This document shows, piece by piece, positions 6,475 through 12,107 of a DNA stretch of 12,107 nt. Below the pieces are notes generated by a model, which was given only the letters and a program-made list of their open reading frames with translations, was not told where the DNA came from and searched no databases. The first letter of the stretch is position 1, and each line of letters starts with the position of its first letter. The stretch comes from an uncultured Ideonella sp. (GTDB lineage: Bacteria; Pseudomonadota; Gammaproteobacteria; Burkholderiales; Burkholderiaceae): contig CAMLGG010000161.1 in the NCBI GenBank assembly GCA_946479475.1, positions 1 through 12,107 of the forward strand, read 5' to 3'. Made by a program: the position numbers and the translations under genes.

Positions 6475-7641
6475 TTACGGCTGGGTGAAGAGGTCGCCGG
6501 CGCTGACCGGCTCCTTCACCTGCAGGATCAGGGCGTAGGACACCCGCTCGAAGACGCGGAAGACGAACAGCAGCCCATGGCGTTCGTCCGGCAGCCGGAT
6601 CAAGGCTTTGGCTTCGTCCGTGTTGTCGACCCGCTGCGTGCCGGCGCGCCACAGGGCCAGCACGTGGCCGCGCTCGACGCCGTCACGCGCGCCGCGGTTG
6701 AGCGACACGATCTGGTTCTGGCCGGCGTTCAGCCCGTCGCCATAGACCGAGATGATGCGGCCGGACATCGGCGCGCCCGGCGAGTGCGGCGCGAAGGCCT
6801 CGACATCGCGCGCCGGTGCCGGCGAGAGGCGGTCGCCGATGTTGGCTTCTTCGCGCAGGTTGGTGATGGTGATCGTGGCCGGCACGATCTCGCTCTTGCC
6901 GTCGGGCAGCGGGCGGATCTCGCCCGGCCGGGTGTACTCGGCCGTGCCGACGTAGCGGGCCTCGAAGCCGAGCAGCTCGTTGGTGGTCGGGTCGATCAGC
7001 GGCTTCGGCTCGCGGAACAGCTGCCAGTTGCGGGCTGCCGAGAGATCGCCGCGCACGTAGGCGTTCTCGCCCTTGGAGACGAGGACCCGGCCTTCCTGGG
7101 TGGCGACCACACGCGGCGCCGTCTCCAGCGTGTTGCTGTCCAGCACGATCGCGTCGTTCAGGAACGGGCCGATCAGGTGCATCGGCACCGAGGCGATCGC
7201 GTCATCGGGCAGCGGCTCGGTGCGAACGCGCGGCGAGAGCTTGCCCTCCTGGCTGGTCTCGATCGGCTTGCCAAGGCGCAGGCGGGCGCGGCCGCCGGTC
7301 TTGTCGAGATAGAGCACCTGGCCCGGGTAGATCAGGTGCGGGTTGCGGATCTGGTCGAGGTTCATGCCCCACAGTTCGGGCCAGCGCCAGGGGGACTTCA
7401 GGAAGACCTTGGAGATGTCCCACAAGGTGTCGCCGCGCTTGACGGTGTAGCTGTCGGGAGCGTTGGGCGCCAGCTCCGACAGGGGCACGCCCGCCTCGGC
7501 GACCTGCTGGGCGGTGGAACGCTGGCCGGGCGTGACCGGCCAGGTGGCGGCGCCCGCCGAGACCGCCGCCAGGCCCAAGCCCAGGGCGACGACCCAGGCG
7601 GAAGGCGGCAAGACGGGGCGGCGGACAGTTCGGCTCATCAT
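6475..7641 (-). CDS. Secreted LysM-domain protein, TsaP-like
   Basis: The 388-residue protein has a cleavable signal peptide (about 1-31: basic start, hydrophobic WVVALGLGLAAVSAGA, cleavage near AGA-A), so it is periplasmic. A LysM peptidoglycan-binding domain spans about 64-113 (SYTVKRGDTLWDIS to LIYPGQVLYLD). The C-terminal third (about 285-388: GRIISVYGD, NQIVSLNRGARDGVERG, VFRVFERVSYALI) looks like the FlgT C-terminal fold. LysM plus that domain is the architecture of TsaP, which anchors the type IV pilus secretin to peptidoglycan in Neisseria and Myxococcus; Neisseria also encodes it beside def and fmt, as I recall. Two consecutive ATGs (7641, 7638) are possible starts; the first is better spaced from GGGAG (7655-7651). 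dprA lies downstream. LysM and export are certain; the TsaP role is inferred. Confidence 0.88.
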   Translation of the reverse strand: MMSRTVRRPVLPPSAWVVALGLGLAAVSAGAATWPVTPGQRSTAQQVAEAGVPLSELAPNAPDSYTVKRGDTLWDISKVFLKSPWRWPELWGMNLDQIRNPHLIYPGQVLYLDKTGGRARLRLGKPIETSQEGKLSPRVRTEPLPDDAIASVPMHLIGPFLNDAIVLDSNTLETAPRVVATQEGRVLVSKGENAYVRGDLSAARNWQLFREPKPLIDPTTNELLGFEARYVGTAEYTRPGEIRPLPDGKSEIVPATITITNLREEANIGDRLSPAPARDVEAFAPHSPGAPMSGRIISVYGDGLNAGQNQIVSLNRGARDGVERGHVLALWRAGTQRVDNTDEAKALIRLPDERHGLLFVFRVFERVSYALILQVKEPVSAGDLFTQP

Positions 7642-7921
7642 GAATGGACACTCCCGGGCGACGAGCCGGAAAATCTTTGGCGATGCAACAATTCCGGCTG
7701 CGCGACGGTTTCGGTGAGCCTTTCGGGCTGCCGCCTAACCTCTTCGCTCAGCCGAGCTGAAAGCTGAGAAAGCTCGGCAAATTCTGCCTCTAAAGCCTTG
7801 ATACCGTAAACAAACTTGGCCGCTTGCAGCAACCCTTTGTCACGAGAAACGGCACTATTTGTGGTGTGGCGATGACAAACCCCGGGCAAGCCCCAGGCCG
7901 ATTTCCGACGTTCCGAATCCC
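7642..7921. promoter_or_regulatory. Divergent intergenic region between the LysM gene and def
   Basis: These 280 bases must carry promoters for both the tsaP-like/dprA/smg run (minus) and the def/fmt run (plus). Roughly 7660-7870 is visibly richer in A/T than the surrounding genes. I could not find a sigma-70 promoter with both boxes well matched: the plus strand has TATTTG (7856-7861) without a good -35; the minus strand has TTGCTG (7832-7827) 18 bases before TACGGT (7808-7803). An 8-bp inverted repeat lies at 7751-7778. A minus-strand frame is open through it and ends on the LysM start codon (see findings). Confidence 0.5.
7751..7778. repeat. 8-bp inverted repeat in the divergent promoter region
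   Basis: GCCGAGCT (7751-7758) and AGCTCGGC (7771-7778) are exact inverted copies around a 12-base A/G-rich spacer. This could be a stem-loop in either 5' untranslated region or an operator for a dimeric regulator. No protein can be named. Confidence 0.4.
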
Positions 7922-8437
7922 ATGGCCCTGCTCCCGATCCTGCGTTACCCCGACCCCCGCCTGCACACCGTCGCCGCACCCGTGGCCGAGGTCGACGAGC
8001 CGGTCCGCCAGCTCGTCGACGACATGCTCCAGACCATGTACGAGGCCGAGGGCGTGGGCCTGGCGGCCACGCAGGTCGATGTGCACCGCCGGGTGATCGT
8101 GATGGACACCTCCGAGCAGCGTGACGAGCCCCGGGTGCTGATCAATCCGGAGCTGGTGAAGGTCAGCGAGGAGATGATGGTGGGCGAAGAGGGCTGCCTG
8201 TCCGTGCCGACGATCTACGACGCGGTCCCCCGGCACGCGCGCGTGACCGTGCGGGCGCTCGGGCGCGACGGCCAGCCCTACGAGTTCGACGCCGAGGGGC
8301 TCACGGCGGTGTGCGTCCAGCACGAGATGGACCACCTCATGGGCAAGGTGTTCGTCGAGTACCTCAGCCCGCTCAAGCGCGAGCGCATCAAGACCAAGAT
8401 GCTGAAGAAGACGCGCGAAGAGCAGCGGGTTCGATGA
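7922..8437 (+). CDS. def: Peptide deformylase
   Basis: This enzyme removes the formyl group from the initiator methionine of new proteins at the ribosome exit. The 171-residue protein has all three family motifs: GVGLAATQ (G44-Q51), EGCLSVP (E90-P96) and QHEMDHL (Q133-L139). The metal ligands are C92, H134 and H138 and the general base is E135, all present. The short basic C-terminal helix ([13 protein letters not shown]) is like that of E. coli, where it contacts the ribosome. ATG 7922 gives the family N-terminus ([14 protein letters not shown]) although no Shine-Dalgarno is visible; upstream in-frame starts (TTG 7859) would add 21 unrelated residues. The stop overlaps the fmt start in ATGA, so the two are translationally coupled. 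Confidence 0.98.
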   Translation: MALLPILRYPDPRLHTVAAPVAEVDEPVRQLVDDMLQTMYEAEGVGLAATQVDVHRRVIVMDTSEQRDEPRVLINPELVKVSEEMMVGEEGCLSVPTIYDAVPRHARVTVRALGRDGQPYEFDAEGLTAVCVQHEMDHLMGKVFVEYLSPLKRERIKTKMLKKTREEQRVR

Positions 8438-9402
8438 GTCGCGGCCTGCGCGTTGCCTTTGCGGGCACGCCCGAATTCGCCGCGGCCGCGCTGGCGGCCA
8501 TCCACGCCGCCGGCCATGAGATTCCCTTGGTGCTGACGCAGCCGGATCGGCCCGCCGGCCGGGGCATGAAGCTCACGCCTTCTCCGGTGAAGCAGTTGGC
8601 ACTTGCTCACGGCCTGGCCGTTGCTCAGCCTCAAGGGCTGAAGCTGGACGGCCGGTTCGCGGCCGATGCGGCGGCAGCACGTGGCCAGCTGGAAGCGGCT
8701 GCGCCGGACGTGATGGTCGTGGCGGCCTACGGGCTCATCCTGCCGCGCTGGGTGCTGGGCTTGCCGCGCCTGGGATGCCTGAACATCCACGCCTCGCTGC
8801 TGCCCCGCTGGCGAGGCGCGGCGCCGATCCACCGCGCCATCGAGGCCGGCGACCCCGAAACGGGCATCACGATCATGCAGATGGACGAGGGCCTGGACAC
8901 GGGCGGCATGCTCGCGATCGGCCGCGAGCCCATCCGGCCGGAAGACACCACCGGCCGCCTGCACGACCGCCTGGCGGCGCTCGGCGCCCGCATGATCGTC
9001 GAAACCCTGTCGGCCGCCGCCGCCGGGCCGCTCACGGCGACCGCGCAGCCGGCCGAGGGCGTGACCTACGCCCGCAAGATCGACAAGGCAGAGGCGGCCA
9101 TCGACTGGGTCCTGCCCGCGACGGCCATCGAACGCCGCGTGCGCGCCTTCGACCCGTTCCCGGGCGCCAGCTTCGAAGCCGCCGGCGAGACGGTCAAGCT
9201 CTGGCGGGCCGGCCTCCGTCCGGAACTGCAGGGCCCGCCCGGCCAGGTGCTGAAGGCGGACGGCCAGGAGCTGCTGGTCGCCTGCGGGCAGGGGGCCCTG
9301 TCGCTGCTCGAGCTGCAACGGCCCGGCGGCAAGCGGCTGCCGGCCGCGGCCTTCATGCAGGCGCGGCCCGGCCTGGAAGGCACCAGCCTGGTGCCCCATT
9401 GA
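8434..9402 (+). CDS. fmt: Methionyl-tRNA formyltransferase
   Basis: Fmt adds a formyl group from 10-formyltetrahydrofolate to Met-tRNA(fMet), making the initiator tRNA; Def, encoded just upstream, later removes it. The protein is 322 residues, close to the E. coli enzyme. The N-terminal Rossmann formyltransferase domain starts [11 protein letters not shown], carries the tRNA-contact loop [12 protein letters not shown], and the catalytic set N117 and H119 ([16 protein letters not shown]) and D155 (MDEGLDTGG), with the same spacing as E. coli N106/H108/D144. The C-terminal OB-fold domain (about 205-322) includes [15 protein letters not shown] and RAFDPFPGA. The ATG overlaps the def stop by four bases; the longer upstream frame lies inside def and is not used. 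Confidence 0.98.
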   Translation: MSRGLRVAFAGTPEFAAAALAAIHAAGHEIPLVLTQPDRPAGRGMKLTPSPVKQLALAHGLAVAQPQGLKLDGRFAADAAAARGQLEAAAPDVMVVAAYGLILPRWVLGLPRLGCLNIHASLLPRWRGAAPIHRAIEAGDPETGITIMQMDEGLDTGGMLAIGREPIRPEDTTGRLHDRLAALGARMIVETLSAAAAGPLTATAQPAEGVTYARKIDKAEAAIDWVLPATAIERRVRAFDPFPGASFEAAGETVKLWRAGLRPELQGPPGQVLKADGQELLVACGQGALSLLELQRPGGKRLPAAAFMQARPGLEGTSLVPH

Positions 9403-9406
9403 ACTC

Positions 9407-9422
9407 GCGGCCGGTCGGCCGC
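9407..9422 (+). terminator. Hairpin after fmt
   Basis: GCGGCC (9407-9412), loop GGTC, GGCCGC (9417-9422) form a perfect 6-bp GC stem five bases after the fmt stop, followed by ATCTGACT, which is not a T-run. It could weaken read-through into htpX, whose start is 56 bases further on. Confidence 0.35.
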
Positions 9423-9478
9423 ATCTGACTGCTACCCTGACTGACACGCGCCAATGCCGGCGCGAGGAACCGCTTCCC

Positions 9479-10339
9479 ATGTTCAATCTGCTGAAGACCG
9501 CCGTCCTGATGGCGGCCATCACCGCGCTGTTCATGACCATCGGCCGCCTGATCGGCGGACAGCAGGGCATGATGCTGGCGCTGGTGCTCGCGCTGGGCAT
9601 GAACTTCTTCAGCTACTGGTTCTCGGACAAGCTGGTCCTGCGCATGTACAACGCGCAGGAGGTGGACGCCCAGACCGCCCCGCAGTTCTACCGGATGATC
9701 CAGGAGCTGGCACAGCGGGCCGAGATCCCGATGCCGCGCGTCTACCTCATCAACGAGGACGCGCCCAACGCCTTCGCCACGGGCCGCAATCCCTCCCACG
9801 CCGCCGTGGCGGCCACGACCGGCATCCTGCGCGTGCTGAGCGAGCGCGAGCTTCGCGGCGTGATGGCGCACGAACTGGCGCATGTGAAGCACCGCGACAT
9901 CCTGATCTCGACCATCAGTGCCACCATGGCCGGCGCGATCTCGATGCTCGCGAACTTCGCGATGTTCTTCGGCGGCCGGGACGACGAGGGCCGGCCTGTC
10001 AACCCGATCGTGTCCATCCTGGTGATGATCCTGGCGCCGCTGGCGGCCAGCCTGATCCAGATGGCCATCAGCCGCGCCCGCGAGTTCGAGGCCGACCGCG
10101 GTGGCGCCGAGATCTCCGGCGACCCGCAGGCGCTCGCTTCGGCCCTGCAGAAGATCCACCGCGTCGCCCAGGGCGTTCCGCTGGAGACGACCGAGCGCCA
10201 CCCGGAGACGGCGCAGATGATGATCATGAACCCGCTGTCGGGCGGTGGAATCTCGGGCCTGTTCTCCACCCACCCGAGCACCGAGGAGCGGGTCGAGCGC
10301 CTGCTGGAGATGGCGCGCGCCGGGTTCGCCCGCACCTGA
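9479..10339 (+). CDS. htpX: Membrane metalloprotease HtpX (M48 family)
   Basis: HtpX is a zinc protease of the inner membrane that degrades misfolded or damaged membrane proteins, working alongside FtsH. The 286-residue protein has two N-terminal membrane segments (about 5-23 and 30-48), the zinc motif HELAH (H131, E132, H135), two further hydrophobic segments (about 143-166 and 174-198) and the motif REFEADRGG, whose E202 is the likely third zinc ligand. The end carries [13 protein letters not shown], typical of the family. ATG 9479 follows GAGGA (9464-9468) by ten bases. The gene is 76 bases after fmt, possibly with its own promoter since a hairpin intervenes. All catalytic residues are present. 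Confidence 0.97.
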   Translation: MFNLLKTAVLMAAITALFMTIGRLIGGQQGMMLALVLALGMNFFSYWFSDKLVLRMYNAQEVDAQTAPQFYRMIQELAQRAEIPMPRVYLINEDAPNAFATGRNPSHAAVAATTGILRVLSERELRGVMAHELAHVKHRDILISTISATMAGAISMLANFAMFFGGRDDEGRPVNPIVSILVMILAPLAASLIQMAISRAREFEADRGGAEISGDPQALASALQKIHRVAQGVPLETTERHPETAQMMIMNPLSGGGISGLFSTHPSTEERVERLLEMARAGFART

Positions 10340-10351
10340 GCCGCCGGCTCA
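10337..10351 (+). terminator. Hairpin overlapping the htpX stop codon
   Basis: TGAGCC (10337-10342, its TGA being the htpX stop), loop GCC, GGCTCA (10346-10351) form a perfect 6-bp stem, followed by AGTCCTTT. The T-tract is short and interrupted, so this is a weak terminator candidate at most. Confidence 0.35.
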
Positions 10352-10413
10352 AGTCCTTTGGCGGGCGGTCGATAAAGCGGGCAGTCCCACGTCCGCCGAA
10401 AGCCCCGCCCGCC

Positions 10414-10824
10414 ATGCGCCGCCTGCCTCTCGCCCTCGCTGCCACCCTGGCCGGCGTCCTGCTGGCCGGTTGCGACCTGCTGGGCATCGAGGGAGCCAGC
10501 GCGATCGCCGAGCGCAAGGCGGCCGAAGGCAAGGCCATAGGAGCGGCCTGCCGCAACGCTGCCCGCGCGATCGAGGACTGCTACACCCTGAACAGGAAGG
10601 CCGACAAGGCCGCCATCTACGCCGGCTGGCGCGAGATGGACGACTACATGCGCGAGAACAAGCTCGAGCCCGTGCCGCCCCAGCTCACGCCCGATGTGGC
10701 CCGTGCGGGCGCCAAGGCCGAGGAAGAGCCGGCCGAGGAGGCCGCCAAGCCGGATCGCAAGGGCAGCTCGTCCGAGGTCAAGGAAGCCCGCGCCGCCAGC
10801 AAGAAGGCGACGAGCACGCACTGA
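10414..10824 (+). CDS. Small predicted lipoprotein, function unknown
   Basis: The 136-residue product starts MRRLPLALAATLAGVLLAGC: two Arg, a hydrophobic core and the lipobox LLAGC, predicting lipid attachment at C20 and a mature periplasmic or outer-membrane protein. Residue 21 is Asp, which in enterobacteria favours retention in the inner membrane; whether that rule holds here is uncertain. The mature part has a charged helical region with two cysteines (C46 and C56, a possible disulfide), then GWREMDDYMRENKLEPVPPQL, which I recall from hypothetical Burkholderiales proteins. The last 45 residues are Ala/Glu/Lys-rich and probably disordered. No clear Shine-Dalgarno is seen at ATG 10414; the frame is open far upstream, but that part only shadows htpX. 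It sits between htpX and azlC, same direction. Confidence 0.82.
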   Translation: MRRLPLALAATLAGVLLAGCDLLGIEGASAIAERKAAEGKAIGAACRNAARAIEDCYTLNRKADKAAIYAGWREMDDYMRENKLEPVPPQLTPDVARAGAKAEEEPAEEAAKPDRKGSSSEVKEARAASKKATSTH

Positions 10825-10906
10825 GGCCCGCTCGCCCTGCGCCGGTGCACAGCCCGCCGGCAACCGTGCACGCCGGATGGGTGGAAACCCTGGTGACAAT
10901 CGCGGG

Positions 10907-11650
10907 ATGCCGAATCCCGCCACGACCGCCCCGATGTGGCGCCAGCCAGCGTTCCGTGACGGAGCGCGCGAGATGACCGGCATCGCGCTCGGCCTGGGCG
11001 CCTGGGGCCTGGTGACCGGCGTGGCGATGGTCAAGACCGGCTTGGGCATCCCGCTGTCGGTGATGATGTCGCTCGTCGTCTTCGCGGGCAGTGCCCAGCT
11101 GGCTTCGCTGCCGCTGATCGCGAGCGGCGCGCCGTTGTGGGTCGTCTGGGCCACCGCGGCCTGCGTCAACCTTCGCTTCGTCATCTTCAGCGCGAGCTGG
11201 CGACCGTACTTCGCCGGGCTGCCGCTGCGGCAGCGGCTGGCGTATGGCTATTTCACCGCCGACCTGAACTACGTGATGTTCATGCGGCGCTACCCCGAGC
11301 CCAAGCCTCATCCCGACCAGGCGCCCTACTTCTGGGGCGGGGTGAGCGTCAACTGGGTCACCTGGCAGGCGATGTCGATGCTCGGCATCGCTTTGGCCGA
11401 CACCATCCCGACGCAATGGGGCCTGGGCTTCGCAGGCACGCTCGCGCTGCTGGGGCTGACCGGCTCGCTGCTTTCGGATCGCGCGACGTGGATTGCGGCA
11501 GCCGTCGCCGCCTGCGCGGCAGTGGCCGCCTTCGCGCTGCCCTTCAAGCTCAACATCGTCGTCGCCATCGCGGCGGCGGTCGCCGTCGGCATCCTGCTGG
11601 ACCACTTCTCGCCCACGGCGGTGGCGCCGAAGGCCGGGAGCCGCGCATGA
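10907..11650 (+). CDS. azlC: AzlC family amino-acid exporter, large subunit
   Basis: AzlC forms, with the small subunit AzlD, an inner-membrane exporter; characterised relatives export branched-chain amino acids (AzlCD, BrnFE), but substrates vary. The 247-residue protein is strongly hydrophobic with about seven membrane segments and shows family-like patches FRDGARE near the N-terminus, FAGSAQLASLPLI, and NLRFVIFSASWRPYF. The start is uncertain: ATG 10907 (MPNPAT) and ATG 10934 both keep the FRDGARE element but lack a ribosome site, whereas ATG 10973 has GGAG eight bases upstream but would cut that element off. I chose 10907. The stop overlaps the azlD start in ATGA, the usual coupling for this pair. 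Confidence 0.92.
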   Translation: MPNPATTAPMWRQPAFRDGAREMTGIALGLGAWGLVTGVAMVKTGLGIPLSVMMSLVVFAGSAQLASLPLIASGAPLWVVWATAACVNLRFVIFSASWRPYFAGLPLRQRLAYGYFTADLNYVMFMRRYPEPKPHPDQAPYFWGGVSVNWVTWQAMSMLGIALADTIPTQWGLGFAGTLALLGLTGSLLSDRATWIAAAVAACAAVAAFALPFKLNIVVAIAAAVAVGILLDHFSPTAVAPKAGSRA

Positions 11651-11976
11651 ACACCTGGGAAGCGGTCGTCGCCATCCTCGGCCTGGGCGTGATCACCCTC
11701 GTCACGCGCTCTTTCTTCCTGCTGCCCGAGCGCGAGGTGCCCATCCCCGCCTGGCTGCGCGAGGCACTGCGCTATGCCCCGCTGGCCGCGCTGGTCGCCG
11801 TGGTCGTGCCCGAGGTGATCATGAGCAACGGGAAGCTCATCCAGACATGGCAGGATGCACGCCTGTACGCAGCCGCCGCCGGCGCGCTGTGGTACTGGCG
11901 GCGCCGCGGCATCCTCGGCACCATCGTCTGCGGCACCGCGGTGCTGCTGGCCTTGCGCTTCGGCCTGGGCTGGTAG
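11647..11976 (+). CDS. azlD: AzlD family amino-acid exporter, small subunit
   Basis: AzlD is the small integral-membrane partner of AzlC. The 109-residue protein has three or four hydrophobic segments: residues about 5-24 (ending at TRSFFLLP), about 44-62 (LRYAPLAALVAVVVPEVIM) and a C-terminal pair around YAAAAGALWYWRRRG and TIVCGTAVLLALRFGL. The loop PAWLREALRYAPLA between the first two segments is characteristic of the family. ATG 11647 overlaps the azlC stop by four bases, so stoichiometric translation is expected. pgk starts 54 bases after its stop; no functional link between the two is apparent. Substrate unknown. Confidence 0.93.
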   Translation: MNTWEAVVAILGLGVITLVTRSFFLLPEREVPIPAWLREALRYAPLAALVAVVVPEVIMSNGKLIQTWQDARLYAAAAGALWYWRRRGILGTIVCGTAVLLALRFGLGW

Positions 11977-11984
11977 GACTTCGC

Positions 11985-12001
11985 GGTGGCCGCGCGCCAC
12001 C
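11985..12001 (+). terminator. Hairpin between azlD and pgk
   Basis: GGTGGC (11985-11990), loop CGCGC, GCCACC (11996-12001) form a perfect 6-bp stem eight bases after the azlD stop. No T-tract follows, so termination is only a possibility; it may also lie in the pgk 5' untranslated region. Confidence 0.3.
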
Positions 12002-12030
12002 CGATCCGACCACCTCACGAAGACAAGACC

Positions 12031-12107
12031 ATGCTGAAAGTGCTCCGCTTCTCCGACCTCGTCGCCCAGGGCCAAGTGCAGGGCCGGCGCGTGTTCATCC
12101 GCGCCGA
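12031..12107 (+). CDS. pgk: Phosphoglycerate kinase, first 25 codons (3' end outside window)
   Basis: Phosphoglycerate kinase converts 1,3-bisphosphoglycerate and ADP to 3-phosphoglycerate and ATP in glycolysis and runs in reverse in gluconeogenesis and carbon fixation. Only 25 full codons plus two bases are present. They read MLKVLRFSDLVAQGQVQGRR then VFIRA, with GA beginning the next codon, matching the conserved Pgk opening in which a KRVFIRAD-type strand (here GRRVFIRA and then probably D) leads into the substrate-binding loop. The start at 12031 has at most a weak ribosome site (purine-rich ACGAAGACAAGA upstream). The catalytic parts cannot be checked. Confidence 0.88.
   Translation, partial: MLKVLRFSDLVAQGQVQGRRVFIRA

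Noticed and set aside
6391..7767. Plus-strand open frame of 458 codons opposite the LysM gene
   Set aside because: It is a shadow: the minus strand encodes a signal peptide, a LysM domain and a conserved C-terminus, and the plus-strand product has none of these.
7837..7865. TTGTCA with TATTTG as a def promoter
   Set aside because: The spacer is only 13 bases, too short for sigma-70, and the hexamer at the correct spacing (TGTGGT) is a poor -10 box.
9454..10413. Extension of the lipoprotein frame upstream through htpX
   Set aside because: This part only shadows htpX in another frame; the lipobox signal peptide at 10414 fixes a sensible start.
10845..10896. Two GTGCAC hexamers with CCGG flanks between the lipoprotein gene and azlC, considered as a terminator
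   Set aside because: Beyond the self-complementary hexamer the pairing needs a 2-base bulge and no T-tract follows; too weak to list as a feature.
1..12107. Search for CRISPR arrays, tRNA or rRNA genes, transposases, integrases, toxin-antitoxin or defence genes
   Set aside because: None seen; nearly all the sequence is occupied by recognisable core genes with uniform GC-rich codon use.

Overview
This window is an ordinary-looking, gene-dense chromosomal segment from a GC-rich betaproteobacterium, most likely of the order Burkholderiales (inferred from base composition, gene order and protein style; no database search was possible). It holds ten complete protein genes, two genes cut by the window edges, and one short candidate leader ORF. 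I see no rRNA or tRNA gene, CRISPR array, insertion sequence, prophage or integrase.

Layout. At 1-2086 (+) lie the 3' end of secD and all of secF, the inner-membrane SecDF export motor. A 25-codon ORF that starts like SecF sits between them. At 2126-4606 (+) is a large DUF1631 protein. Facing it on the minus strand is a three-gene run read from 7641 down to 4666: a secreted LysM protein resembling the type IV pilus secretin-associated protein TsaP, then dprA (natural transformation), then smg (DUF494). A 280-bp intergenic stretch, visibly poorer in GC than its surroundings, separates this run from a plus-strand run: def and fmt (overlapping by 4 bases), htpX, a small lipoprotein, azlC and azlD (overlapping by 4 bases), and the first 25 codons of pgk at the right edge.

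How the genes fit together. SecDF completes proton-driven export of proteins such as the LysM protein and the lipoprotein. Def and Fmt form the N-formyl-methionine cycle of translation. HtpX is a membrane-protein quality-control protease. The LysM/TsaP-like protein and DprA sit in one transcription direction; if the TsaP assignment is right, this links the type IV pilus used in DNA uptake to the protein that loads RecA on incoming DNA. AzlCD is a two-subunit amino-acid exporter.

No clearly new system is visible. The points most worth a second look are the duplicated translation-start region in front of secF, the TsaP-like/dprA pairing, the low-GC divergent region before def with a reading frame that ends on the LysM gene start, the conflicting start signals of smg, and the uncharacterised DUF1631 protein and lipoprotein. 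Intergenic hairpins are reported as candidate terminators only; none has a convincing T-tract.
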